Positions 47,119-61,588 are shown, counted from the stretch's first letter. The stretch: 64,000 nucleotides of DNA from Portunus trituberculatus (GCF_017591435.1 NC_059292.1:24783543-24847542); one strand, 5' to 3'. Notes: generated by a model from the letters alone, not told the origin. Made by a program: numbers and translations.

Positions 47119-47740
47119 TGGAAGAGAAAGGGGAGACCTGATAGCAATATACAGAGTGATGATTGGCATGGAAAAAATGGATAGGGAAGATCTGTGTATG
47201 TGGAATGAAAGAATGTCGAGAGGGCATGGGAAAAAACTAAAAATGGCCACTTATAGGAAAGATGTGAAAAAATATAGCTTCCCTCATAGAAGGGTGGAAG
47301 CATGGAATAGTTTAGACGTGGAAGTGGTCAACGCAAGGAATATTCATGATTTTAAGAAAAAGCTGGACATTAATAGATATGGAGACGGGACAACACGAGC
47401 ATAGCTCTTTTCCCGTATGTTACAACTAGAAGAGAAAGGGGAGACCTGATAGCAATATACAGAGTGATGATTGGCATGGAAAAAATGGATAGGGAAGATC
47501 TGTGTATGTGGAATGAAAGAATGTCGAGAGGGCATGGGAAAAAACTAAAAATGGCCACTTATAGGAGAGATGTGAAAAAATATAGCTTCCCTCATAGAAG
47601 GGTGGAAGCATGGAATAGTTTAGACGTGGAAGTGGTCAACGCAAGGAATATTCATGATTTTAAGAAAAAGCTGGACATTAATAGATATGGAGGCGGGACA
47701 ACACGAGCATAGCTCTTTTCCCGTATGTTACAATTAGGTA
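47119..47740 (+). repeat. Tandem duplication of a LINE-1f 3' end (about 308-bp unit)
   Basis: Two nearly identical units start at GAAGAGAAAGGGGAGACCTG (47121 and 47429). Both encode MDREDLCMWNERMSRGHGKK, VKKYSFPHRRVEAWNSLDVE and end GCATAGCTCTTTTCCCGTAT. The first lacks the GGTAAATAC-(CA)n tail; the second has it. They match the 3' end of copy C (23215-23490). Very few differences were noted between units. Confidence 0.88.
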
Positions 47741-47741
47741 A

Positions 47742-47788
<47 letters not shown>
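47741..47788. repeat. (CA)n LINE tail next to a SINE
   Basis: CA tract following AATTAGGTAAATA of the second tandem unit. It leads directly into the tRNA-like head of the SINE. Confidence 0.93.
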
Positions 47789-47789
<1 letters not shown>

Positions 47790-48087
47790 CCCGGTAGCTC
47801 AGTGGTTAGAGCGCTGGCTTCACAAGCCAGATGACCGGGGTTCGATTCTGCCAGGTGGAGATATTTGGGTGTGTCTCCTTTCACGTGTAGCCCCTGTTCA
47901 CCTAGCAGTGAGTAGGTATGGGATGTAAATCGAGGAGTTGTGACCTTGTTGTCCCGGTGTGTGGTGTGTGCCTGGTCTCAGGCCTATCCGAAGATCGGAA
48001 ACAATGAGCTCTGAGCTCGTTCCGTAGGGTAACGTCTGGCTGTCTCGTCAGAGGCTGCAGCAGATCAAACAGTGAAAAAATTACACA
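47789..48087 (+). mobile_element. tRNA-Val-derived SINE
   Basis: GGCCCGGTAGCTCAGTGGTT (A box TAGCTCAGTGG), CTGGC-TTCACAA-GCCAG anticodon arm (CAC, Val), and GGGGTTCGATTC (B box) make a tRNA head of about 70 bp. The T stem and acceptor do not close (CTGCCAGG), so it is not a functional tRNA gene. A body of about 225 bp (TGTGTCTCCTTTCACGTGTA ... GGCTGCAGCAGATCAAACAG) ends TGAAAAAATTACACACC. That end resembles the AAATACACAC end of LINE-1f, a possible mobilising partner. Confidence 0.85.
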
Positions 48088-48711
48088 CCAAAAAGTAAAG
48101 GAAAACACAAGATTTAGAGGAAACGACGAACTGGTGAGATTGGAAATGGTTTTTGCAAGGGGTATACAAATGAATGATGATATAAGATATAAATGCCCAT
48201 TGAGAAAGAGTGACCATGTAATATTAGAAATGGATATAGAAGAGGGAAAAGAAGATAGAGACGAATCATACAAAGGAGATCGATTAAATTACAGAAAGGC
48301 TGATATTGAGAATCTCTAGAACTATTTCAAATGCGCTAACTGGGAGGAGATGGAAAACTCTAAGAGGATGCAAGAAAAATATAACTTATTTTTTGGAAAT
48401 ATACAAAACAGGGGTCAGGGAATATGTCACGAAATATAGACCTAAAGAAGAAGGAAAGAAAGATTGGTTTAACGCAAGGTGTGCCAAGGCAAATGAGAAA
48501 AGAGATGGAGCATGGAAAAAGTGGAGGAGAAATAGAAATGCAGTAAATAAGGAAAACTTCAAGACAACGAGAAATGAATATGTTAAAGTGAGGAAGGAAG
48601 AGGAGAAGAACTATGAAAAGGACATTGTCAAAAACTGCAACGAGCAACCAAAATTGTTCTACAGATTCAACAATGGGAAAATTAGGCAAAAAGAAACAAT
48701 AGAAAGGTTAA

Positions 48712-49678
<967 letters not shown>

Positions 49679-49691
49679 TTAAAAGGAGAGA

Positions 49692-50945
49692 ATGGGATGG
49701 TGGAAGACCCAAAAAAGTATGGCAGAACTGTTAAATAGTATATTTCAGGAGGTCTTTACTAAGGAATTCAAATTTGAAAGGCCACAGGGTAATAGAAACA
49801 CTGTCTATATGAAAGAGATTAAAGTAACCAAGCTTGAAATAAAAGAGTTAATGAAGGAACTGGATAAAGAAAAGGCAATGGGACCGGATGAAGTCTCAGG
49901 CAGAATACTGAAAGAATGTAGGGAAGAACTAGCAAGTCCTATATACAACATCATAAAATGCTCAATAGAAAGTGGAACAGTACCAGTAAAATGGAAAAGA
50001 GCTGAGGTGGTTCCCATATATAAGAGCGGAAGGGAGGAAGAACCTTTAAATTACAGACCGGTATCACTAACTAGTGTAATATGCAAGATGTGTGAAAGAA
50101 TAATAAAGAAACAATGGATCGAGTTCCTTGAAGACAACAAATTATTATCAAATAGCCAATTTGGTTTTAGAAAAGCTCGGTCGTGTGTAACAAATTTACT
50201 GAGTTTCTATTCTAGAATAGTTGACAGAGTACAAGAGAGAGAGAGGGATGGGTTGATTGTATTTATTTGGATTTAAAAAGCATTTGATAAAGGGCCACAT
50301 GCAAGATTACTATGGAAGTTAGAGGAGAAGGGTGGCTTAAAAGGAACCACATTGAGATGGATGGAAAATTATTTGAGGGGGAGAGAAGTAAGGATGGTAG
50401 TCAAAGATATGAAGTCCAAGTGGAGAGCAGTAGAAAGCGGAGTGCCGCAGGAGTCAGTATTGACCCCAATACTTTTTCTCATATATATAAACGACATGTC
50501 ATCGTCCGCAAATCTGTTTGCGGACGATGCGAAACTGTGCAGAGTTATAAAGCAAAAAGAGGATTTTGAAATACTGGAGGAAGACCTAAGTAAGATCTGG
50601 GAATGGAGTAAAAAGTGGGAGATGGAATTCAATGTGGACATAAGCCATGTCATGGAAATGGGAAAGAGTGAAAGACGACCAGTGGGAATCTATAAGATGG
50701 GAGATGGAATAGAACTGGAGAAAGTAGAAAAGGAAAAGGATTTGGGAGTGATGATGGAAGAAAATAATCAACCAGTAAGCCATATTGATAGAATTTTCAG
50801 AGAGATATATAATTTGCTAAGAAATATTGGAATATCATTTCACTACATGGACAAAGAAATGATGAAGAAACTGATAAGTACTATAATAAGACCCAGATTG
50901 GAATATGCAGGAGTAGTGTGGACCCCCATAAAAAGAAACACATAA
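49692..50945 (+). pseudogene. LINE-1f reverse transcriptase (copy E)
   Basis: Pieces 49692-50276 and 50352-50945 cover the RT from the linker (MAELLNSIFQEVFTKEFKFE) to IRPRLEYAGVVWTPIKR. All RT motifs are visible: GPDEVSGRILKE, NYRPVSLTSVICKM, FGFRKARSCVTN, then a frame break near 50250 where LDLKKAFDK should be, GVPQESVLTPILFL (Q-E-S in place of QGS) and FADDAKLC. The break and the altered PQGS motif make it inactive. Confidence 0.85.
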
Positions 50946-51415
50946 GGAAGCTGGAGAGACTACAAAAATGGCGACAAGAATGGTTCCAGAATTTGAAGAG
51001 ATGACATATGAAGAGAGACTAAAGGCTATGAATCTACCAACCCTGGAACAGAGAAGGGAGAGAGGGTATCTGATACAAGTTTATAAATTGATCAACGGAA
51101 TGGACCAAGTGGATAATGAGAAACATCTTGAGAGAAAAATATTAGATTCGAAGCACAAGATCGCATAATAAAAAGCTGAGGAAGGGAAGATGTCTAAGAG
51201 ATATTAGAAAATTTAGTTTCCCGCAAAGATGTGTTGAGACTTGGAACAGTTTGAGAGAAGTAGTGGTGTCAGCAAAGAGTGTGCATAGTTTTAAAGAAAA
51301 ATTGGATAAGTGTAGATATGGAGATGGGGCCACACGAGCATAAAGCGCAGGCCCTGTAAAACTACAACTAGGTAAATACATTTAGGTAAATACACACACA
51401 CACACACACACACAC

Positions 51416-51870
51416 CGCATATGAAGAAAAATGTGAAGAAGGTAGAAAGGGTACAGAGGCTGGCAACAAGGATGGTACCAGGACTCAGGGAGTTAGACTA
51501 TGAGGAAAGACTGAAGAAGCTGGGGCTGACCACATTAGAAGAGAGAAGAACAAGAGGAGACATGATAACTATGTATAAATTGGTGAACAAGATTGACATA
51601 CTGGACAGAGAGTTGATAAAGGTGACCACAAGTAATAAGCTCCAAGGACATGGAAAAAAGCTAATAAAAGATATCTGTCTAAATGACGTGAGAAAGTACA
51701 GTTTCCTGCATCGTAGCATTGATAAGTGGAATAAACTGAGCAGTGATGTTGTTGACGCGGTGTGTGTCAATCAGATGAAAGAGAGAGATGACAAGAATGG
51801 ACAAGGAGACAGGACACAGAGAGCTTAGCTTGGGCCCTGTAATACACAAATAGGTAAATACACACACACA
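51416..51870 (+). mobile_element. LINE-1f 3' fragment, third subfamily (F)
   Basis: One open stretch of 135 codons (MKKNVKKVERVQRLATRMVP, LDYEERLKKLGLTTLEERRT, DVRKYSFLHRSIDKWNKLSS) is followed by GAGCTTAGCTTGGGCCCTGT, AATACACAAATAGGTAAATAC and (CA)n. It resembles copy A more than B and is 5' truncated. Confidence 0.87.
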
Positions 51871-51872
51871 CA

Positions 51873-51885
<13 letters not shown>

Positions 51886-51959
<74 letters not shown>
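51886..51959. repeat. (TA)n microsatellite
   Basis: TA tract directly after the CA tail of LINE fragment F. The following 51960-52590 is AT-rich with nothing recognised. Confidence 0.95.
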
Positions 51960-51963
<4 letters not shown>

Positions 51964-52594
51964 CAGTCAAAACTCTTGTTGTAGAATTTGTTCTCTTATT
52001 CACTTTCAGTCAAGAAATATGCCAAGTAAATATTGAAATAAATTACAACCACCAGTGAATGCCAGAGATTGCCACCAGGCAAAACCATCTGATAACCATA
52101 ACAATACTCCATGTAGCTGACTGCTATACTTAATAGGAAAATGACACGAAGCTTTAAGCATATGCCTTGCTAAGTATCAAAATAATGTGTGTACTATCAG
52201 AAAGATTTGCAACATGAACAAAGAATGTAAGTGATTATGAAAGTTTTAAATACAAATTTATTGTTAATTGAGTGTGTATATATGTAGTTATTTTCCCATC
52301 AAATGTGTGATATAATGAAGATACCTTAGTATTGATTTTGCTAGTTCCTCAAGTGTCCTCAATTGAAATCTTAAGTGGTCCTGCTGAAGTCATGTGGAGC
52401 TTAGCTTCCTTTTATCCATGAGAGTAAGCTCTGTAGTATTGCCTGGTCTTCCAAGGATTGTATTCCTTTGTTTAGAAATCCCCCTTAATATATTTAGCCA
52501 AGTGGCATGAATACTTTCTTGCATGAAGGGTGAATTAAAGATCAGCATGTCTCATCAGTGCATATAATTAAAAAAATAACTTGTTTGAGAACTA

Positions 52595-53959
<1,365 letters not shown>

Positions 53960-54329
53960 TATTTTGAAGAGATTGTCATGACAGAAAAGTCTCCCTGCAA
54001 TCTCTCTTTCAATGCTATAATTTTCTTGATTGTTTCTTTTGTGCTTACTCAAGCACTCTGGTGTCCTACTTACCATATTTGATGACTCATAAAATGCATG
54101 GACTCATAAGACACACCCAGCTTTGTCAGATATTGAAATGAAAAAAAGATAAATTAGCAGATTTAAGCTCTGAATATGAATTGGAGGATTTTGCCTGACA
54201 TTTGAAGATTCTCACATGCATTTAGATCATTATTAGATCCCATTTAAAAACTTTAATACTTGCGAGTAGCTTACATACCAATCTTGTAAAGAGATCTTCT
54301 TATGACCTTTTACACTTTGTGCCACTTCA

Positions 54330-56687
54330 TAGGTCCTGTTCCCTCCAGTGTTCCAGTCTCACTCCTTCAGCAGCCTGCAGAAGGATAGAATGGAGAGCAA
54401 CAGGCAGGGAACACATCCATTTCCACTAACATTTTCTCCATGCCTGCTCTAAAAAAAAAAATTTGGCTCTCCTATGCCTTTCTATCTCTCCCCATCTCTC
54501 TTGGTATAGGCCCAGCACTGTGAGGACTCCACCTTCTTCCACCTCCTCTAACCTTCTAACCCATTCCTGTTCTATCACTACCTTTACTGAACCTATCAAC
54601 CTGTCTCTCTCCTCTTCATATCTGACACATTCAACCAGAAAATGATCTATAGTTTTCCTCACCCCCTCTACAGCTATTGCAATTCTGGTCCAGTTCATCT
54701 TATCTCTGAGCCTTCACCTCTGGTGTACCTGTCCTTGCTTTTGCTAACAACCTGCTACCCCAGTCTCCAACGTGCCACTGGAGTGCCTCAGGTCTCTCCT
54801 TGTACCTGTACCATTTCAGAGTTGATTTCATTTCCATCCCTGCTCGCCATTTAGTTAGCCCATTATCCTCTATCCTTTTTCTTTACCTCTCAGCCCCATT
54901 CTATCTCAGTCCTCCTCCAGGTTTTCTCTTTTCCATCTATCAGTTTCTTTCTTCCATGATGACATAACCCTGTTATCCTGTAGCACCTGCCTTACCCATC
55001 TATCCTCATCTACTCCTTCCATCTTCTTTAAGAAGTTCATCTTACCTTTAACCACTCTCTCCCTAAAGGTGCTCCAGCCCATCTCTCCTCTAATGGCTTC
55101 TAAGGCAGTATTGCTAGGAACCCCTAGACCCCATCTTCCTACTATGTTTTGAGTTTTCTCTAGTTTAACTAGATCTTCCTCCCAATAATAGGTAATTTCA
55201 GACCCATATAGGCAATACAGCACTGCCAGCACTTTCCACAAGCTTCTGACTAATTCATATTTGTTTACTGACCTGCTTCCTGCATTGACTATCATCCCTG
55301 TCATTTTTTTTAATCTTGCCTTCAAATATTCTCATGTGTTTTTCTCCTCCTATTACTTCTTTCCTTACATCCAGCCCTAGGTAAGTGTACCTATCTACCA
55401 CCTCTAGGATATCATTCCCTAGTACCCACTGTTCTTCCACCTGACTAATGAACTCCATCACCTTGGATTTCCTAGCATTATACCTGATGTTACATTCTCT
55501 TCCATAAGTACTAGCTACATGTAATAACTCCTCCATCTCCTCCTTACTCTCTGCCATCAACACTATGTCATCAGCATATGTGAGACATCCTAGTCTCCTG
55601 TCTCCTACCTTGACTCCCGTCCCTGATATCCTAATCCTTGCTATTAACTCCTCTATGTATATATTGAATGGGGTTGGAGAGATCACACATCCCTGACGTA
55701 ATCCGATGTTATTCTTCATCCAGCCTGTACTGATATCTCCTATTGTGAACTTAACTTCATTCTCCTCGTACAGCTTCCAGATCACCTGAACTATCTTCCT
55801 GTCCATTCCTATGTGTGTTAGTAATGTCAGCAATTTCTTCCACTCTACCCTGTCATATGCCTTTTCTAAATCTAGAAACACGAGATACAACTCCCTTCCT
55901 AGCTTTTTATTCCTTTCTATAATTTCCTTCATTACTAACACATTTTCTAGACCTCCTCTGCCCCTCCTGAAACCACTGTGTTCCTCACCAAGCACCTTGT
56001 TCACCTCTCTAGCCACTCCTTAATTTTTCTCATTTATTACCCAACCAAAGACCTTTGCCTGTATATTTATCATCACTATGGGTCTGTTATTACCAATATC
56101 CTTCCTTGACTTTCCTCCTCCCTTGTGGAATAAGGTAACTCTACTTCTATTCCAATCTTGGGCACCTCTCCTTCCTGTAATATTTTTCTGAACAACCCAG
56201 CTAGAGTCTGTCTAAGGGCTGCCCCACCATACTTTATGAACTCCCCTATGATACCATCTGTCCCATCTGCTTTCCTTGTCTTGATAGCTCTAATTGCTAC
56301 CTTTATGTCCTTCTCTATCTCCACACTACCCATCCCCCTAACTTGTCTATTTATATACCTGTATCCTACTTCTTCCTCCTCTTGCCATATAATTCTATTC
56401 CAGTAGTCCTCCACTATGGGCACTACCTCCTCCTTGCTGCTTGCCTCCCTGCCTTCCACCTTCAACTTTACCACCTGTGGATCTCTCCCACCCAGGTTTC
56501 TCCTCAATTGTCTCCATGCTTCCTTTTCTCTCTTCCTTCGAGGCATTTCGTTTAGAATTCTAGCTTGTTCTTCCTCCCATTTCTCTATCTGATTATTACC
56601 TGTGCTACATGTGTACCTGGCATATGGTGTTAGCACTGACTGTGAGAGACTACAAGCCTTATAATTATATTTTTTCTTTTGTATCAT
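54330..56687 (-). mobile_element. LINE-2f copy Z (divergent family member), broken
   Basis: Minus-strand pieces: 56687-56076 (RRKREKEAWRQLRRNLGGRD, DGIIGEFIKYGGAALRQTLA); 56016-55255 (EEHSGFRRGRGGLENVLVM, LVFLDLEKAYDRVEWKKLL, GLRQGCVISPTPFNIYIEEL, GCLTYADDIVLMAESKEEM); 55325-54906 (KYELVRSLWKVLAVLYCLYG, GVPSNTALEAIRGEMGWSTF); 54698-54426 (C-terminal HFLVECVRYEEERDRLIG). YADD is intact, but at least three frame breaks exist. The endonuclease is absent (5' truncated). The 3' limit is uncertain. Confidence 0.85.
55255..56016 (-). pseudogene. LINE-2f reverse transcriptase core (copy Z)
   Basis: The 253-codon open piece covers RT palm motifs: GFRRGRGGLENVLVMKEII, YLVFLDLEKAYDRVEWKKLL (first catalytic Asp), GLRQGCVISPTPFNIYIEEL (PTP where SPT-LF is usual), LTYADDIVLM (catalytic DD), and the thumb entry YTYLGLDV. 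Frame breaks at both sides prevent a complete protein. No single named clade is assigned. Confidence 0.85.
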
Positions 56688-56754
56688 GATTTTTTTAACA
56701 TTTATGCAAGGTAAGAATGTTAAAAGACATTTTGATTGTATGAAAGTGTCTTAT

Positions 56755-58236
56755 TTCATCTTGATCTTGATCTTGATACTACAGGCGACTCGGGATCATT
56801 CCTGAGCCGGGCCTTTGGATCGGCAGCTCCTGTAGATGACAAAAAAAAGCACAGAAAAAAAAAAGAAGAAAAAGGAAACAGGGTCCTTTGCTCTAACCGT
56901 CTGTACATCTGGCATGCCACATTCTCTCCAGAAACTCCTTCACTGCCACAATCATCCTTTCATTCATTTCTCTACTCAGTCCCAGCAGCACCACCATCCA
57001 CTCCCTCCCCGCCTTTTCCACTCTTTCGTTCCTATTATGCCCTAACTCAGTCAACACCACTTGCATCATCTCATACCTGTCTCTGGCATACTTCACACAC
57101 TCCAGCATCACATGCTCCACCGTCTCGTCCTCTCCCGAGTCACACATCTGGCTCACTTTGCTGCGGGACTCAGACCACCTGTAACTCCTTGCATTCACAT
57201 CCATACACTGTGCCCTAGCTCTGAAGAGAAGATCACCACCCAGGCTTCAATCGTACCACCTCTCATACATCGGGGCCTCCTTCACCTTGTACCATTCCAG
57301 AGTAGTCTTTCGTTCCATCCCATTCCTCCATTCATTCAGTCCCATACTCTTCACATCTCTGTCTATCTCACTCTTCCACTTCCTTGCATCCCATTCTGTT
57401 CCCACTTTGCCTCCTCTTGTCACGACCCATTCCAGCTCATTCTGATTCAACCTAGCCATTCTCACTGGCCACCCAACCTGTAGACCATTCCTCTCTGTCA
57501 TTCTCATACACTTTTTCCTCCATTTGCTTCCACTTTCACTCCACAGATACACCTTCCTTGCTATTCTTGCATCATCCATTCTCTCAAGCCTAATCTTTTA
57601 CCTAAGTGTCGCTTTTATAAGTCTTTCCCTAAAAGAGCTCCATCCCATATCCCCTCTTAAGGCTTCTACTACTGTGTACCTCGGTGCATTCAGTGCCAGC
57701 TTAGCTACTCTACATTGCCCCACTTCTAACTTGTCAATTTCACTCTCGTACCATGCAATCACATCCATACCATACATTATACTGGGGACAGCCACACTCT
57801 TCCACACTTCTCTCAGCATGTCATACTTACTTGCTCTCATCCTTGCCACGCTTCCTAAATGGCCCACCCACTGGTTCACCAAGCTTATTTTTTCATTCTT
57901 TGACTTTTCACACCCATTCGGACTCATCCACATCCCTAAGTACTTGTATTCTTGTGCCTGCTTTAACTCATTCTCTCCCAACCTCCATGCTGCATTACAT
58001 TCATCCTCTGACCTATTCACAATCATCACCTTACTCTTCTCACTACTAAACCTAACTCCAAAATCTCTTCCATACCTATCAGCCACATCCAGCAGACTTT
58101 GCAGCTCCTCTGCTGACTCACTCATAACCACTATGTCATCTGCATAAAGAAGCACACCTATCTTATCATTCCCCACACTCACTCCTGCATTTCTCCTCAT
58201 TCTTGCTGCTAACTCCTCTGTGTGAATAACAGCTTG
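56755..58236 (-). mobile_element. LINE-2f copy Y, 5' truncated, with (GATCAA)-type 3' tail
   Basis: It starts abruptly at VIHTEELAARMRRNAGVSVG (58230), continues with LLYADDIVVMSESAEELQSL, YKYLGMWMSPNGCEKSKNEK, VPSIMYGMDVIAWYESEIDK and LRGDMGWSSFRERLIKATLR. The C-terminus is at 57204-56893 (SQMCDSGEDETVEHVMLECV, KYARDRYEMMQVVLTELG; a Cys-His finger). A 3' UTR follows, ending in AAGATCAAGATCAAGATG near 56758. Confidence 0.87.
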
Positions 58237-58361
58237 ATCTTCATTTTGATCTTGATGTTACAGGTGACTTGGAAATGCTCCTGAGCCAGGCCTTTGTAAC
58301 AGCCACTCCTGTAAGGAAAAAGAGAAAAATGACAAACAGAAAACAATCAACAAAATTCACC

Positions 58362-58634
58362 TTATTGATTCACATATCTAGCACGCCACATTTTCTCTAG
58401 GAATTCCTTCATGGTTTCAATCATCTTGTCATTCGTGTCTCCACACAATCCCAGCAGCAACACCATCCATTCTTTTCCTATCATCTCCACTCTGGCATTC
58501 CCCAATTCCCTCAGCACCACTTGCATCATTTCATTCCTGTCTCTAGCATACTTCACACACTCCAGCACCCTCTCCCATGTCACACATCTGGCACACCTTG
58601 CTGTGTGACTCAGACCATCTGTAATTCCTTGCAT
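58362..58634 (-). pseudogene. LINE-2f C-terminal finger region (copy X)
   Basis: TARCARCVTWERVLECVKYA, RDRNEMMQVVLRELG, then VEMIGKEWMVLLLGLCGDTN and FLEKMWRARYVNQ. Copy Y has the same region with CDSGEDETVEHVMLECVKY, so the original motif is C-x2-C...ET-EH-xxxC, a Cys/His finger. In copy X a small deletion removed the 'GEDETVEHV' portion. Confidence 0.75.
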
Positions 58635-59243
58635 TCACATCCATACACTGTGCCCTCGCTCGAAAGAGAAGGTCACCACCCAGGCTTCCCTCTTACCACT
58701 TTTCATATATCGGGGCCTCTTTCTGTACCACTCCAAAGTACTCTTTTGTTCCATCTTATTCTTCCATTCACTCAATCCTACATGTTTCACTACTCTGTCA
58801 ATCTCACTCTTCCACTTTCTTACATCCCACTCTGCCTTCCCCATTTCTAATAACCATGCTGCAGTCACTCTCAACATGCCTTCCCTCAATCTGCTGAAAA
58901 GCCCAACTAGTTTCCAAGCCACTCTTTACTGCCATCTTGACAGACTTCTTCCCCCACCTGCTACTCCTAACATTACATAGAAACACCTTTCTCACTAGTC
59001 TTGCATTGTCCATTTGCTCTAATCTAGCCTTGTACCTCAACATTGCCTTTACATGTCTCTCTCTAAAAGTACTGCAGCCCATGTCTCCCCTGCAGACCTT
59101 GGTGCATTCAGTGCCATTCTTGCTACTCTATTCTGTCTTACTTCTAACTTCTCTAGTTCATTTTCATTCCACACAATCACATCCATACCATACATAATGC
59201 TTGGAACAGCTACGCTCTTCCAAACTTCTCGCAGCACATCATA

Positions 59244-60423
59244 TTAACTTGCTCTCATCCTTGCTGTGCTTCCTAGTTGACCCACCCACTGGTTTACCAT
59301 GCTTATCTTTTCATTCTTTGCCTTCACACAGCCATTTGAACTCATCCACATCCCCAGATACTTGTATTCATCAGTCTGTTGCACCTCATTCTCTCCCAGT
59401 CTCCACACTGACCCTCTTTCATCCTCTAACCTATTCACAATCATCACCTTGATCTTCTCACTACTAAAACATACTCCAAAGTCTCTCCCATACCCATCTA
59501 CAGCATTCAACAAGCTTTGAAACTCATCTGCTGATTCACTCATAATTACAATGTCATCTGCATACAAGATCACACATATCTTATCATTTCCCATATTCAT
59601 TCCTGCATTCATTTTTCTCATTCTGGCAGCCAGTTCCTCTGTGTATAAGGTAAAAACGGTTGGTGACAGTATGCAACCCTGCCTAACTCCTCTCTCACTC
59701 TTCACCCAGTTTGTCACTACATCTTTGTGCTCAATCTTTTCTAGGACTCTAGCAAGCATTTCTCTATTTACACTATCATATGCCTTCTCTATGTCTAGAA
59801 AACCTAAGTATCATTTACTACCATCCTTCTTTCTCTCAATTATTTAATTCACTACAAACAAGTTATCTTCTGCTCTCCTGCCCACCCAGAAGCCATTCTA
59901 CTCTTCACCTAACACTCCAGCTCTTTCAATCCATTTGCATAATCTCTCATTCAGCACTGCACTAAAGACTTTCCCAACTGTATTTAATAATGCTATTGGT
60001 CTATAGTTCTTCAACTCATTCTTGGTCTTATATCCTCCCTTATGCAACAGTCACCCTGCATTCATTCCACATCCTTGGCACTCTTTCCTCTTCCCACACC
60101 TGGTTAAATAACTCAGTCATCCTATCAATCACAGCTTCTCCATTTTTATACATTTCATATGGTATCTTATCTGGCCCTGCTGCCTTCCCATTTTTCTGCC
60201 CTCTGACACATTTCTCCACCTCCTCCCTGCTGATTCTCTCATTCATTTCATCTGCATCCTTCCTTTCCAGTGTCACACATCCTTCTCTCACACCAAATAC
60301 CTCACCTACACCTCCAATCTCTTCCCAAAACTCTTTAATCACCCTTCTCATATCTTCTTCGTCTATCACCAGTGCCCCATTCACCCTCAGGCTCTCCACT
60401 TTCTCAGTCAGGCATCCCCTCAC
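59244..60423 (-). pseudogene. LINE-2f reverse transcriptase (copy X), broken
   Basis: 60423-60040 carries the N-terminal RT (ISREEVEKCVRGQKNGKAAG, PDKIPYEMYKNG, PRMWNECRVTVA). A broken stretch (60040-59760) contains NYRPIALLNTVGKVFSAVLN-like sequence in shifting frames. 59759-59244 has GVRQGCILSPTVFTLYTEEL, ICVILYADDIVIMSESADEF and YKYLGMWMSSNGCVKAKNEK. Catalytic YADD is preserved. Confidence 0.85.
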
Positions 60424-60596
60424 CCCTTAGGAATCTGTACCATTCTCAGCCACCTTCCACACCTTTCTCTCTCAGGGACTGAATCACCTTTCTCTCACAC
60501 CTAGCATTACCATTCATTATCTCCCACTTCACCACTCGTTGCTGATTCGCATATGTAGTCCATGCATTCTGGTACTCACTTTCAGCCTCCTCACTC

Positions 60597-61588
60597 TCAT
60601 GCCTCCTTTTTTCTCAGTTGCCTGTATACCCTATTTAGTTTCTTTCTCTCTCTCCTGGCATCCCCAATCTCATCATTCCACCACGGCTTACATGCACGCT
60701 TTCTGGCACCCGTTCTCACATACCCTATCTGGATGGCTGCTGCATTTACATTCTCAACAAACCTATCATTCAGCTCATCCACACCATTCAAACATTCATC
60801 CTCCCAGCTTTGCTCACTCAAGTCTACCTGGAAGTTCTCCCATCCTACATCCCACAACCTCCACTTTCTCCCATTAGTGTTTGCACTCTTTCCTTCTCTT
60901 CCATACAACTTATATTCCAGCACCAGCATGTTATGGTCCAAGACAATGTCAATCATTCCATCTTCATCGATCCACATGTGGTCCAAAATCTCACACATTC
61001 TCCCATTCACTAGCATGTAGTCAATCACAGACTCCTGGTTCCTAGCACACCACGTCACTCGTCCTTTTGCCAGAGTCTCATTTAGGTTCTCTAGCTCCAT
61101 CTCATTCACAAACTCACCATTCCTATTCATTTGTTCACCTAAAATACCTACATGAGCATTCATATCTCCCATAACAATCACTTTCTCTCTAGCATGCTCT
61201 CTCACAATCTTCAACACACCATACTTCCTACTATTCTCCCTGACTGCTCTATCACCTTCCACTGTCATGTACACTACCACTACCACTAACCTCTCAGATA
61301 TACCACACTCATTCACATACTCCACTCGGGCCACTAACACATCCTCACTTTCCACACTCTCCTACATCAAGTTCTTCTACTCTCAGGTTCCTCACTTTTC
61401 TGTGGAGTAGGGCCCCTCCTAACCTTTCCTGTTTTCTGCATCCCTTTCCTATCGTCACATTCGTTCCCTTCCATTTGCACTGCATCCCTCAAATGCATCT
61501 CAGTTATTCCTACCATATCTAGGTTCCACTCATTCAGCTCCTTACATACATCCTCAAATTTTCCATTGCCCCATCCTCTCACATTCAT
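60597..61588 (-). pseudogene. LINE-2f APE endonuclease (copy X)
   Basis: 61588-61367: MNVRGWGNGKFEDVCKELNE, LDMVGITEMHLRD (catalytic Glu in TE-HLRD). After a frame break, 61355-60597: VVVVVYMTVEG, VIVMGDMNAHVGILGEQMNR (GDMNAH), SVIDYMLVNGRM and IDIVLDHNMLVLEYKL (L-D-H in the SDH position), then KPWWNDEIGDARRERKKLNR leading to RT. The order is that of APE endonucleases of non-LTR retrotransposons. Confidence 0.87.

Noticed and set aside
47789..47861. Functional tRNA-Val gene
   Set aside because: The anticodon arm and both promoter boxes are good, but the T arm and acceptor stem do not close and a 225-bp body follows, so it is a SINE head.
56736..57218. A 160-codon + strand frame (Ser/Pro/His-rich)
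   Set aside because: It is the antisense shadow of LINE-2f copy Y, whose minus-strand frame has the real protein motifs. The same applies to the + strand frames at 57061, 57524, 59990 and 60562.
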